From assembly GCA_963693285.1 (NCBI GenBank), contig OY848919.1, positions 4,407,827 through 4,471,826 on the forward strand: DNA of 64,000 nt, in the 5' to 3' direction. The stretch's first letter is position 1. Each line of letters starts with the position of its first letter. The notes under the pieces were generated by a model. It searched no databases. It worked only from the letters and a program-made list of their open reading frames with translations, and was not told where the DNA came from. A program made the position numbers and the translations under genes. Origin of the DNA: Xestospongia muta (Eukaryota; Porifera; Demospongiae; Haplosclerida; Petrosiidae). This document shows positions 36,801 through 47,218 of this stretch, piece after piece.

Positions 36801-37043
36801 AGAAGGGGAAAACAGTAGCTGATCAGTACTAAACTGGATAACATTTGCCTCAAACAAGCCATATCCAAGAAAGAAAGGACAAGTTACAGATATTGATATA
36901 ATCACAGTTGTAATGCTATTAAGCTGTTTTAAATACAGGCTCACTGAAACTACTGTTATGAAAACAAATCCAACACATATTAATGCTATTCCAATTATTA
37001 TTACTTTATATTTTTTCCATTTTTCACATAACAAACCAAGCAT
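36801..37043 (-). pseudogene. Transporter fragment f1, minus-strand arm
   Basis: The minus-strand reading MLGLLCEKWKKYK, then FFLGYGLFEANVIQFSTDQL and LFSPS, covers TM2 to TM4 of a B-like copy. It carries FSTDQ in place of FGTDQ and CEKWKKYK in place of GEKWMRYK, so it is decayed. It stops at the junction with the plus-strand arm, and the open frame only continues into antisense of that arm. Confidence 0.75.
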
Positions 37044-38133
37044 AACAATAATTAAAGAAATTCACTATGTGGTCAGAGGATGTTGAAACTCAACTTCAAA
37101 TACTTAACTTCAGAAACTTAACTTCAAATACTTTGCTACACAATCACAAATAAAGTTTGTGAAAACAGAATTGTAGCAGAACAAAACTTCCCTCTATATC
37201 AACAATTTTTAATAAACTATCTGCCAAACAGGAAATCTCTATTAAATCATATATGTTGGGGTTCATAAACATTTGCATTCTGAAACAATAAAGTAAGATT
37301 TGGTTATTTTTTTTCAGTATATCTATATAGAATTGTGAATGTAGAATGTATTGATTCATAAATAGAAAACAATATATAATTTGAACTTGACAACAGTTGA
37401 ATAGTCAATATATATGAATGCATGTCTAGTGAGCAATGACTTTAAAATTAAATTATATTTGACGCCTGAAATCGAATGTTACATAATTAAATAATAGGTA
37501 CTGCTTTATGAAAGTGCATATATACACTAACACAAACTCATACACATATATAGACACACATACTTTCAATTATATTACAGATTGTAATAAGTTATGTTTG
37601 GACTCGCAAACAACTAATTCTCCTAACCCTCAGAGTCATGTCAAATATATCCTGATATGAGTGGTTTGGAACTACCTGATATGTTGTCAATTATTTTATA
37701 TTATTAATCAATTGTGATCTTTATTGTTGTCAATTGTATTAGTCTAGTAGAAGGTACCACACTACCTATTTTGATAAATATAAAGAAGTTTGTTTGCTTA
37801 GCAAAGTATTTAACAACACAGAAATGCTTATATGATTGTTTCTTGGACTATGTTTAACTGTTTCTAATCATCTGTAGCATAAGTTATTATATTAACTCTT
37901 TATAATGAGTTAATTATTCCAGATAGCTGTAGACTTTATGAGACATGTTTTTTTTTAAATGATACATTTATTATTTAATATTCATTAGTTTATAATCATC
38001 ATGATATATATAAATATATCAATTGTCATATAGTTAGGCTAACAGACAAAGCACATAGTAAAAATGTAACAAAATGAAATGTTATTGTTTAAGTAGAATA
38101 AATTAAAACCACAGATTCGTCATCTTGACCAAG
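37044..38133. other. Fragment-to-C intergenic stretch, unit 1
   Basis: About 1.1 kb repeated almost unchanged at 51436-52491 and 62030-62950. No protein family is recognised. A plus-strand exon-like piece (about 37580-37700) follows ATTATATTACAG. It is open over 65 codons in unit 2b (51872-52069) but disrupted by small indels here and in unit 3. Confidence 0.5.
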
Positions 38134-39117
38134 TTAAGCCTCTATTCCATAATCATGTTCTAATTGTCTCTCAGTATATTCTGTAATGATAACTCTCTCA
38201 TTAACATCAGATAGTTTATTACGTTGTCTATACTTGTATTTATATGCAGCAATAGTGTAAACAATGACTAAAATGAAAACAACACCTGTCTTAACAGCAT
38301 AATACTCCCAGTAACAACCTAACCAAGAGCTAGATAAGGTTAAGTTTACACAGTAAATGGTAAAGTGCATGAACCATATTCTAATTAACAATCCTTGCAT
38401 AGTACGAGGACCTTGAGCTAGAATGAACTCCAATATTGTGAAATGAACTAGAAAAATGACTTGACTGGATTATTGTCTTGAGCTTGTTCAATAACCAAAT
38501 GACGTTTAAAACAAAGAAATGACAAGACTGCAATCATAATAATAAGTACACCAAAACCAAAAATAACAATAAAAGTAAATAAATACTGCTTTTATATATT
38601 AAACCAGTTATAATTAATGTAATTAACAATAGTAAAGCAACTGAAAAATAATGTATGTATAAAACCCAATACACAAAACTACTTAACTCTTGAGATGGTG
38701 CAAACTGAAGTTGATCAGTACCAAATTAGATTATATTAGCTTCAAATAAACCATATCCCAAAAAGTATGGAAAACTTAGAACTAAACATATACCAATAAC
38801 AGCACTTTTATTGACATCTATAAAGTATAGAGTCACTAATGTACCCTAAACAATGAATAAACCACCAAACATTAATATTAATCCAACCATTATAACTTTA
38901 TATCTCATCCATTTCTCACCTAACAACCCAAGAAGAGGATAAAAGAGATAGTGAAGACCAATTGCAGCAAATATGATATATGAATACTTATCAATGAAAT
39001 TTGTGGAAAGACCTCCAGTTATAATAATCATAGTAATCCGTGAAATACTAATTGCCAGTACAACAACAGCTCCTTTAGTTTGAACACAAACGTGTTTATA
39101 CTTCTTGAAATTGCCAT
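38134..39117 (-). pseudogene. POT/PTR2 transporter C1, deleted and frameshifted
   Basis: From the start (39117, MAISR) a 13-bp deletion between two ACTTCTTG repeats shifts the frame, compared with C2. TM1 to TM6 pieces follow: GEKWMRYKVIMVGLILMFGG, GYGLFEANII, then a stop just before FGTDQLQF. At about 38455 some 604 bp present in C3 are missing, joining the end of TM6 (VIEQAQDNNPVKS) directly to the TM10 region. The C-terminal part, with EFILAQGPRTMQG and the tail, is open. C2 shares the 604-bp deletion exactly. Confidence 0.87.
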
Positions 39118-40512
39118 TAGTTTTAATGTTTGTATATTATGGGTATGTGTTGTCGTGAATGTCTACATGCACGACAAGCAATGTACACAATATGGACTGT
39201 ATATTAACACACACATTATAAGGAAATAGATTAAAATTCAATTGTGTATAATATATTTTTTGCATGGATAGAGTGAGCTTTGTTTAGTTATGTATGGTTG
39301 TCTTTCAATGTACACTGAAAGAACGTAAGCAAATATGAAATCTGTTGTAAACAGTTACATATAGTATAATTATATTGTGATTATGGGATTAATTTATCTA
39401 TAATATTTGCACATTTGAACACAATTTAATATTATTATACTTGTCTAAATCCCAAACTTCTAGAAGAATCTCATTATATACAAATGTAATACTAACATAA
39501 ATGTCTGATTGCTATGCAGCACAGACAACATTAATTAGAGAAATTCACTATGTAGTTAGAGGATGTTGAACCATGCACATTCAGAAGCTTAACTTCAAAT
39601 ACTTTGTTAGAATCTAATAACTTTATCACTGACATCAGATACTTTATTATATATTCAGTATATTAAAACTCAAAGGCAGTATGATGTTTACCTTTTGCAT
39701 AAAAAATTTGCTAAATCCACCTGTATATAATAACCACATATTGATTAAATCAACAAATCAGTTTTTCCAGTGATAATTATGTTGACAGTAAGCCTTTAAG
39801 TATACTTGTATATTTATGTAGCAATACTGTTTACAAATAATCAATACAATACACATTGATTGGTTGAATTAGCAAGTATATTTGTAAAACAGTTTGTGTG
39901 TAGCAAATTTATTATGATCCAAAAGTAAGCATAATACTGTTTTGATTACTAATACATTACCATTTATGTAGCTACAGAAACATTGAATTGTATAATTATT
40001 AGTAATCAAAATAATGTTTTGTTTACTTATTGTACATGTAATCAATATAACCTTGTATTAGTTAAATTTATAGATCATTTTTACAGGGAAACAAAGCCAG
40101 CTGTTTCAGTTATTGCACCAACTGAAACAACTTGTCTAGTGGCCATGTACTACAACATATGATAGTATTAGACACAATGTTGAAGTGAAATGACCATTGA
40201 TGAAATGTCTGGATCGATGGCCTGTCAGAGTGTAGTTGGATAAACAGTTTGTTCACTGCATAGTTAAGACATCATTTCTTACCAAATGTTATACTATTTC
40301 ATCCATTACTTTCTATCAGATGGTCATTTAACTTACTACACTATGTCTGTGATTGAGAAAGCTGAAATGATGGAATAATCATGTTTTGTTGACTATTGTA
40401 AACATCTAAATAAAAGAAATGTAATGTAATGAATAAAACAAATACACACACATATATATATACAAATACATATATATATAATACACTACATAGCTTTAAA
40501 GGAATATAGTTA
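39118..40512. other. C-to-A intergenic stretch with relic E2
   Basis: Repeated at 53490-54952. Relic E2 (about 39600-39850, minus) repeats the transporter C-terminal remnant described for E1. The rest is the C 5' flank and the A 3' flank, ending in a CA/TA microsatellite (40441-40480). Confidence 0.5.
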
Positions 40513-42189
40513 TTAAGGTTTATATAATAAAGGAAGTTTCTGACGAGAAACAATTTCTTCTTCGGGAGAACTCATTTCCTCATTGTCTAGTTGTCTCTCA
40601 GTATATTGTGTAATGATAACTCTCTCATTGATGTCAGATAGTTCATTACGTTGTCTATATTTGTATTTATATGCAGCAATAGTGTAAACAACAACTGAAA
40701 TAAACACAAAACTAGCTGTAACAACATAATATTGCCAGTAACAGCTTAAATAGGTGTTAGACAAAGTTAATTGAGCACAAAAAATACTTAGCTGCATGAA
40801 CCAAACACCAACTAAGAGTCCTTGCATAGAACGAGGCCCTTGAGCTAGAATAAATTCAAAGATCGTAAATTGAACAAGAAATGTACTTATCCCAATAAAA
40901 ACCTGAGGGACAGCCATTATATAAAATGGTAGTGTAAGGTCATATGAGTCAAGTTGATTTAAAAGAGATCCGTTGGTAAAGCTCAAACAGATGTTCTCTG
41001 TTATATTTGATGTTAAGGCATTTCTTATATCTCTATTAATCATGTAACTTATAATAGATGTTATTACTAGCTCTGTTAACAATATAAATAAACCAATCCA
41101 CAAACGTTTCAACATACTAAGAATATACCGAGGAAAAAAAGGAATGATAACAAACTGATGAATAAGAACAGCAATAGAGACTACACTATATGGAATAGTT
41201 AGAGGATAATCCAAAATCATAATTTCACTAAAAGTATATGCTTCATTTTCTTGCAAAAATTGTTTATATTGCATAGAGAGATTAGCTTTTGTAGTGTCAG
41301 GCAATGCATAACCAAAAACTCCCACAAAAATGCCAATAATATATAGAAAGGTTCTGACATCCTCGACTTGTTCAGTAGTGAATGGCCCTCCATATCTCTG
41401 TTTACCTAGGTCTAGTCTGGAGGGAGGTGATTCTCCATAAGTGAAGGCACTACGTTTTGTTGGTTGTTTATGTTTCCAAGCATATATCAATACTCTCCAG
41501 ATAAGCTTAACAGGATTTTTGTGTTGAGCTGGTTCAATATCTAAATATCGTCTAAAACAACACGCAGTGAAGAAAGCAATTAAAACAATGACTGTACCAA
41601 AGCCAAAAACAACAGCTGCAACAAAATACTTAGTATCTTCTTGAACAAATGTTTGAACAATAGATGCCATCAACAAGATTATTGCTAGTGGACAATAATA
41701 GACAAACCAAAACCAATAGACAAAGCTACTAATATCTTCAGATGAAGAAAACCTAAGTTGATCAGTACCAAACTGGATCACATTAGCTTCAAATATACCT
41801 TGTCCAATAAAAAAAGGAAATGTCACAACAAGTGCTATAATGACTGATGTAGTGCCTTGGATATCATTTAAGTACACAATTATTAGGCTGATCACAACTA
41901 TGATGAATCCTACACAGAGCATTATTGATCCAACCATCATCACTTTGTATCTTACCCATTTCTCACCCAATAAACCAAAAAGAGGATAGAAAAGGTAGTA
42001 GAGTCCAATTACAGCAAAGATCTCGTAGGATAAGTCTGGTATAAAGACGTTTGAAAGTCCTCCTGATATGTCAGTAACAGTGGTTTGAAGAAGACCCCAT
42101 ATCAAAACAACGAGGATACCTTTATTGCGAACACAAGAAAATCGATATTTCCTTTTAAAATAAGAATTAACAGAACCCTTCTCTGCCAT
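40513..42189 (-). CDS. POT/PTR2-family transporter, subfamily A, copy A4
   Basis: An intact single-exon frame of 558 residues, the best-preserved A copy of the duplicated block. It starts MAEKGSVNSYFKRKYRF, with no acidic dileucine. Landmarks: GEKWVRYK at 75-82, glutamate 134 at the family's TM4 lysine position, FGTDQ at 140-144, KHKQPTKRSAFT at 239-250, YGGPFTTEQVEDV at 266-278, glutamate 445 and GPRSMQG at 451-457, NERVIITQYTERQL near 521-534, and the terminal KLPLLYKP. TM1 (about 24-48) reads VLIWGLLQTTVTD where classical POT proteins have ExxER. N-glycosylation-type sites are at about 395 (NIT) and 407 (NGS). It is very close to the A5 pseudogene and to the two parts of A3. The conserved CACCC decamer is 38 bp upstream of the ATG. 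Confidence 0.88.
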   Translation of the reverse strand: MAEKGSVNSYFKRKYRFSCVRNKGILVVLIWGLLQTTVTDISGGLSNVFIPDLSYEIFAVIGLYYLFYPLFGLLGEKWVRYKVMMVGSIMLCVGFIIVVISLIIVYLNDIQGTTSVIIALVVTFPFFIGQGIFEANVIQFGTDQLRFSSSEDISSFVYWFWFVYYCPLAIILLMASIVQTFVQEDTKYFVAAVVFGFGTVIVLIAFFTACCFRRYLDIEPAQHKNPVKLIWRVLIYAWKHKQPTKRSAFTYGESPPSRLDLGKQRYGGPFTTEQVEDVRTFLYIIGIFVGVFGYALPDTTKANLSMQYKQFLQENEAYTFSEIMILDYPLTIPYSVVSIAVLIHQFVIIPFFPRYILSMLKRLWIGLFILLTELVITSIISYMINRDIRNALTSNITENICLSFTNGSLLNQLDSYDLTLPFYIMAVPQVFIGISTFLVQFTIFEFILAQGPRSMQGLLVGVWFMQLSIFCAQLTLSNTYLSCYWQYYVVTASFVFISVVVYTIAAYKYKYRQRNELSDINERVIITQYTERQLDNEEMSSPEEEIVSRQKLPLLYKP

Positions 42190-42226
42190 TTACCTGAGTG
42201 AACTGCAAGGGTGTTGACCGGCAGTA

Positions 42227-42236
42227 GTGGGTGTGG
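42227..42236 (-). promoter_or_regulatory. CACCC-box upstream of A4
   Basis: CCACACCCAC on the minus strand, 38 bp upstream of the ATG. A TATA-like AAAATATATAAT lies roughly 30 bp further upstream and is shared with A3 and A5. Confidence 0.4.
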
Positions 42237-43528
42237 AGTTGACTGTTGTTGTAATTATATATTTTATTCATAACCAAAGGATATATAGTTCAATCAAGAA
42301 AGAATTAAAATATATCGCTAAAAATTGTTACTTTTCTGCTGAAAATATACTTGAGAATAAATCTGGAGAGTCAGGAATGCAACAAATGTGAGCAATTCTG
42401 TTATGGCCAAAAAATTTATAAAAGTTCAAAAGGTAATAATTGTAAGAATTAAGTCTATCTGATTTAAATTAAATAGTTAAAAAAGTAATCAACAGTATCT
42501 ATGGAGCAAATCTAACCTAATGTACATTAAACGAAACAATGAACTTATGATATAAACCTATATCTCCTTTATATATACCTTAATAGCACTAGAACTGGAA
42601 ATGTGTGGGAATATCAACATGATGACATGTATCAGTAAATAATATAACATGTAAATATAACAGTGGCAACAAATGATTAAACTAACAGAACACGAAGTGC
42701 AAATGTTTTTAAAGCTATCACTTCAATTCTCCATCTTTTGCCTTCTCTAATTGTACATGTAGTATTTCTTTATAGTACTGGATGTCACATAAGATTGGTC
42801 AATATTATTAGATGTTAGTACCAAAAGATAATGAGTGCACAACTCATATCCATTCCATTCAAAAGTGTATAATGTCAAAAAACAATTATGTGCTCTTGTT
42901 TGCCATAGATAAAAGTAATCAGCTTATAAATCATGCACATAAGAACTTGACAATCTCCTGTAAGACTAAGATAAAATGGAATTCTACCAATGTGTAAAAC
43001 AAACAAGTCATGTTGACTACATGAAAAAAAGTATGTCCATATTGTGCACAAATTTCTATTTCATAATATTAGGATACTAACACTGTACAGAATATACTAG
43101 TCAAAAAGAGTTATAAATAAATATAATCAACACTAAATAAGACATTGTGAATGTTAAAGATGTAAAATCTTTATATACAATAGTTATCATCAATACTATT
43201 ATCATCTCGATGCAAACTTTTTAAAGCTTATATTACTTTTAAACCATGAGTCTTTTTAAATAGTATTTCTTTATAGAATCTGATCTCACAATAAATTGGT
43301 TAAATTGTTATGAGTTGCCAGTACTACCAAATTATGTTTCAACAAAATACAAAAAAATGCTTCATTCGTTTTCCAAGTTTTTATTTTCATTATAATAGTT
43401 TACTCACACTATTAAACACAAAACAGTACTTATTAGTCAAACAAGATCTTACAAAGTAAAATAATTAAAACTAAATAAATCATTGTGCATGAAAGGCTGC
43501 AAATCCTCTGTATACAAGAGATATGGCA
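42237..43528. other. A-to-B intergenic stretch, unit 2 (shortened)
   Basis: About 1.3 kb. It matches both ends of 31450-34359 but lacks the middle, including relic F. The B 3' flank is kept, although the AATAAA seen after B1 and B4 is altered (CTTATT on the plus strand at about 43427). Confidence 0.5.
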
Positions 43529-45241
43529 TCAGTTGTAATCATGGTCATTGTCATCACCATGATGATGATGATCATCATCATCATCATCTTCTGTGCTATC
43601 TTTCTGCTCTAGTTGTCTTTCAAAATATTCTGTAATGATAACTCTCTCATTAACATCAGATAGTTCATTACGTTGTCTATACTTGTATTTATATGCAGCA
43701 ATAGTATAAAGAATGACTGAAATGAAAACAACACCTGTCTTAACAGCATAATACTCCCAGTAACAACCATATTGTGAGCTTGCCAGAGTTAGATGTACAC
43801 AATAAATGCTACTGTGCATAAACCATATTCCAATTAATAATCCTTGCATAATACGAGGACCTTGAGCTAAAATAAATTCAACGATTGTGGATTGAACCAA
43901 AAAAATACTAATACCAGCAAAATACTGAGGGACAGCCATGATATAGAAAGGTAGTGTGAGTTCATCTGATTGTGGTACATTTTCAAATGTTTTGTTGTCA
44001 ATGAAGAAAAAACAGATATCTTTAGTAATTGAGGCATTTCCAAAGTCATGATTGATTATGTAACTAATAAGAGTTGTCATGATAGATTCTACCAACAGTG
44101 CCACGAGTCCAATCCACATACGTTTCAACATACTAGGAATGAATTGAGAGAAGCAAGGAATGATTGCAAATTTATATAAAGGAACAGCAAATACAATCAC
44201 AGAATATGGTACAGCCAGAGGATAAATTAATAGCACACTTTCCATGATATTATAATATGTGCCATTTTTTAGATGCACAACTCCTAAATATTGATCTAAA
44301 ATCTTTGATTTAGTGTCAAGAAGTCCATACCCAAAGATTCCCAAAAGTATACTTACTATGTATAAAAAGCTTTTCACATCCTCTACTTGTACAGTAGTAA
44401 ATGGTCCTCCATATCTCACTTTAGCTAAGTCTAATCTTGAAGGAGGAAATTCACCAAATGTAAAAGCACTACATCTCACTGGTTGTTTGTGTTTCCAAGC
44501 ATACTTTATTACTCTCCATATTAATTTGGCAGGATTGTTGTGTTGAGCTGGTTCAATAACCAAGTGATGCTTAAAACAACAAAAAGACAAGATTCCAAAG
44601 ATAACAAAAAAATATCCAGAGCCAAATATAACAGTAAAGGCATAATAGATAGTGTTATTATGTATTAATCCTGTTACAATTGATGCCAATAAAAGTACTA
44701 CAGCTAGTGGGCAATAATATATGTAGAGAAACCAGTATATAAAACTACTTAATTCTTCAGAAGGAGAAAACTGTAGTTGATCAGTACCAAACTGGATAAC
44801 ATTAGCCTCAAATAAGCCATATCCAAGAATGAAAGGACAAGTTACTATTATTGATAAGGTCACAGCTGTAATGCTGTTAAGCTGTATAAAATACAAACCC
44901 ACTAAAGATACTGTTATGATGACAAATCCAATACATATTAACACAATTCCAGTTATCATTACTTTATATCTCATCCATTTCTCACCTAACAAACCAAGGA
45001 TAGGGTAGAAAAGATAGTATAGTCCAATTGCAGCAAATATAAGAAAGGAATATCTGTCAATAAAATGTGTAGAAAGAGCTCCAGATATAATAGTGATATT
45101 AGCCAGTAGAATACTGATAACTAAAACTAGCAGTGCTCCTTTTGATCGAACACAAACATATTTGTATCTTCTCATACAACAAGAAGACAATATATTTTTA
45201 CCTGATGAGTTACTAGATATCAATGGATTTGATTCTGCCAT
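43529..45241 (-). CDS. POT/PTR2-family transporter, subfamily B, copy B2
   Basis: The start was set at 45241 (MAESNPLISS), matching the other B copies, which gives 570 residues. The same frame runs on upstream for 160 codons only because the GATA and CA microsatellites contain no stop. It has the B landmarks: the ESNPLI dileucine-type motif, GEKWMRYK, FGTDQLQFSPSEELSSFIYW, EFILAQGPRIMQG and YKYKYRQRNELSDVNER. Three changes fall in the most conserved loop: RRSAFTFGES is RCSAFTFGEF, and LAKERYGG is LAKVRYGG. This may mean relaxed constraint although the frame is open. The C-terminus has an expanded aspartate then histidine run, encoded by GAT/CAT triplets. Its N-terminal part is the most distinct of the B copies, while the stretch after the loop resembles B3. 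Confidence 0.82.
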   Translation of the reverse strand: MAESNPLISSNSSGKNILSSCCMRRYKYVCVRSKGALLVLVISILLANITIISGALSTHFIDRYSFLIFAAIGLYYLFYPILGLLGEKWMRYKVMITGIVLICIGFVIITVSLVGLYFIQLNSITAVTLSIIVTCPFILGYGLFEANVIQFGTDQLQFSPSEELSSFIYWFLYIYYCPLAVVLLLASIVTGLIHNNTIYYAFTVIFGSGYFFVIFGILSFCCFKHHLVIEPAQHNNPAKLIWRVIKYAWKHKQPVRCSAFTFGEFPPSRLDLAKVRYGGPFTTVQVEDVKSFLYIVSILLGIFGYGLLDTKSKILDQYLGVVHLKNGTYYNIMESVLLIYPLAVPYSVIVFAVPLYKFAIIPCFSQFIPSMLKRMWIGLVALLVESIMTTLISYIINHDFGNASITKDICFFFIDNKTFENVPQSDELTLPFYIMAVPQYFAGISIFLVQSTIVEFILAQGPRIMQGLLIGIWFMHSSIYCVHLTLASSQYGCYWEYYAVKTGVVFISVILYTIAAYKYKYRQRNELSDVNERVIITEYFERQLEQKDSTEDDDDDDHHHHGDDNDHDYN

Positions 45242-45378
45242 TTTATGGTCTATACAACATCTACTTAGTATTAGCAAAAGCATAAAAGTAGCAATATGTC
45301 CATTTTTAAAACTTTCATTGTTTATGTAACTATTATGGTTTACTTTCAGTATGTTAGTAATAACTATAACAAGACAAA

Positions 45379-45388
45379 TAGATAGATC

Positions 45389-45468
<80 letters not shown>
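45379..45468. repeat. (GATA)n microsatellite
   Basis: About 22 GATA units with one GATC interruption, running into a short CATA tract (45468-45484). It lies about 140 bp upstream of the B2 start. Confidence 0.95.
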
Positions 45469-45485
45469 CATACATACATACATAC

Positions 45486-45690
<205 letters not shown>

Positions 45691-46404
45691 TATATGCATT
45701 CATATTATAATTATGTATCATTGATAATAATACTTAATTTCATTTATCAAATATGATAATGATAAACTCATTACTGCATATAAAGATGACACTTTTCACA
45801 AACAATTATATGCTGCAATAGATAGATGCACATTTTCAATCATAACTTGTTCATCTTTAGTTAAGCTAAATGGCTAGCAAAAAATATTTAAATCAAAAAC
45901 ATCAAAAACGTCTTTTCCTAGTTAATATATAAATGAAATGAGTGACATCATGATGACATCATCATATCATCCTGTATGTGAACTCCTGACAATGTAGACA
46001 TAGTGTATATCATATAAACATAGTTATTAAGTAAATGACCTAACATTTGAACCATTTTGTAGTTCCTATTTGAACAATATATCAGATCAGTTTGGGAGCT
46101 ACCCATTTATGATTTTATTATATTGTAAAGTATATAGATTAGAAAACACTAGACTTTGCTGTAAACAATAACATACATTATTAACTTCTTGACATGTGCA
46201 CAATTCAAATTAACAATAATTGACAAGGACAACATGTAGATATGACAATACTTAAAAGAAACACAAATCTGTATCAAAATTTCTGCATAAGTATCCAAAT
46301 CATTAATGTAAGAGAAGAATACAGTTGCTTCTTTCCTACTTTGTATGCACACACACACAAAAAGACACACGTATACCTTATATGAAATACAATAACACTT
46401 CTTA
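45691..46404. other. Gene-less stretch
   Basis: About 700 bp upstream of B2, AT-rich, not matched to the other units. No feature recognised. Confidence 0.4.
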
Positions 46405-46990
46405 TATTTTTATGAAGGAGATCTTGTAGTTTTGGCAAAAAGTATCTTGATAACAATTACTACTATAATACCAGGAGGTGCTCTCCAAATGTCATAGAAA
46501 GCTATTTGTATGTCATCTTTGTTAATGTTGGTTTCATTAGCTCTTTTACCCTCTTCTTGGGTTGTTAGGTGAAAAATGGATAAGGTGGAAAAGTTGTAAT
46601 GGTTGTAATACTATTAATATTTGTCGGTTTTTATAACTTTGGCTACATTAGTGATTCTATTCTTTGTACATTTCAATAGCATTGCTGTATTTGGTATATT
46701 TGTAGTTCTATTTCCATACTTTTTGGGATATGGTTTATTTGAATGAAATGTTAATCAATTTGATACTGATCAACTTTAGTTTGTGCCATCTCAGGAGTTA
46801 AGCAGTTTGTGTATTGTTTTTTACATAGATTACCTTCCACTTGCTTTAGTACTATTAACTATATCAATTATAACTGATTTTATGTATAAAAACATTATTT
46901 ATTTTAATTCGCTTATATTTTTGGTTCTGGTGTGCTTATTGCCATGTTTACAGTATTGTTTTTGCTGCTTCAAACATCACTTGAAAAGAT
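46405..46990 (+). pseudogene. Inverted transporter fragment f4, plus-strand arm
   Basis: The longest plus-strand arm. It reads from TM1 (LVVLAKSILITITTIIPGGAL) through LLG then a frameshift into EKW, TM3/4 (ATLVILFFVHFNSIAVFGIF, FLGYGLFE, a stop, NVNQFDTDQL), TM5 (IDYLPLALVLLTISIITDF) and TM6 to CCFKHHLK. Stops and frameshifts are frequent. It ends at about 46990 against the minus-strand arm, so the arms converge as in f1 but at a different breakpoint. Confidence 0.72.
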
Positions 46991-47218
46991 AGAAATGCAA
47001 AAAGGAATAAAAAAATAACAGGAGCCAAATACAACAGTAAAAACATAATAGATAGTTTTATTATGTACTAATCCTGTTACAATAAATGCCATTACAAGTA
47101 CTACAGCTAGTGGACAATAATTCATGTACAAAAACCAGTAAATAAAACTACTCAATTTTTCAGAAGGAGAAAACTGTAGTTGATCGGTACCAAATTAGAT
47201 AACATTAGCCTCAAACAT
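46985..47218 (-). pseudogene. Transporter fragment f4, minus-strand arm
   Basis: B-like. MFEANVI, a stop, FGTDQLQFSPSEKLSSFIYW, then a long open stretch over TM5 and into TM6 (IYYVFTVVFGSCYFFIPF), ending at the junction with the plus-strand arm. Confidence 0.72.

Larger units (their letters stand above)
29165..39117. repeat. Segmental duplication unit 1 (E1-A3-B1-f1-C1)
   Basis: Order and flanking DNA match those of 54055-64000 (E3-A5-B4-f3-C3). The overlapping interval B1-f1-C1-E2-A4 (34360-42189) matches 48698-56615 (B3-f2-C2-E3-A5). Non-coding stretches match as well as genes. For example, 31403-34359 matches 56616-59610, and 37044-38133 matches 51436-52491. Confidence 0.8.
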
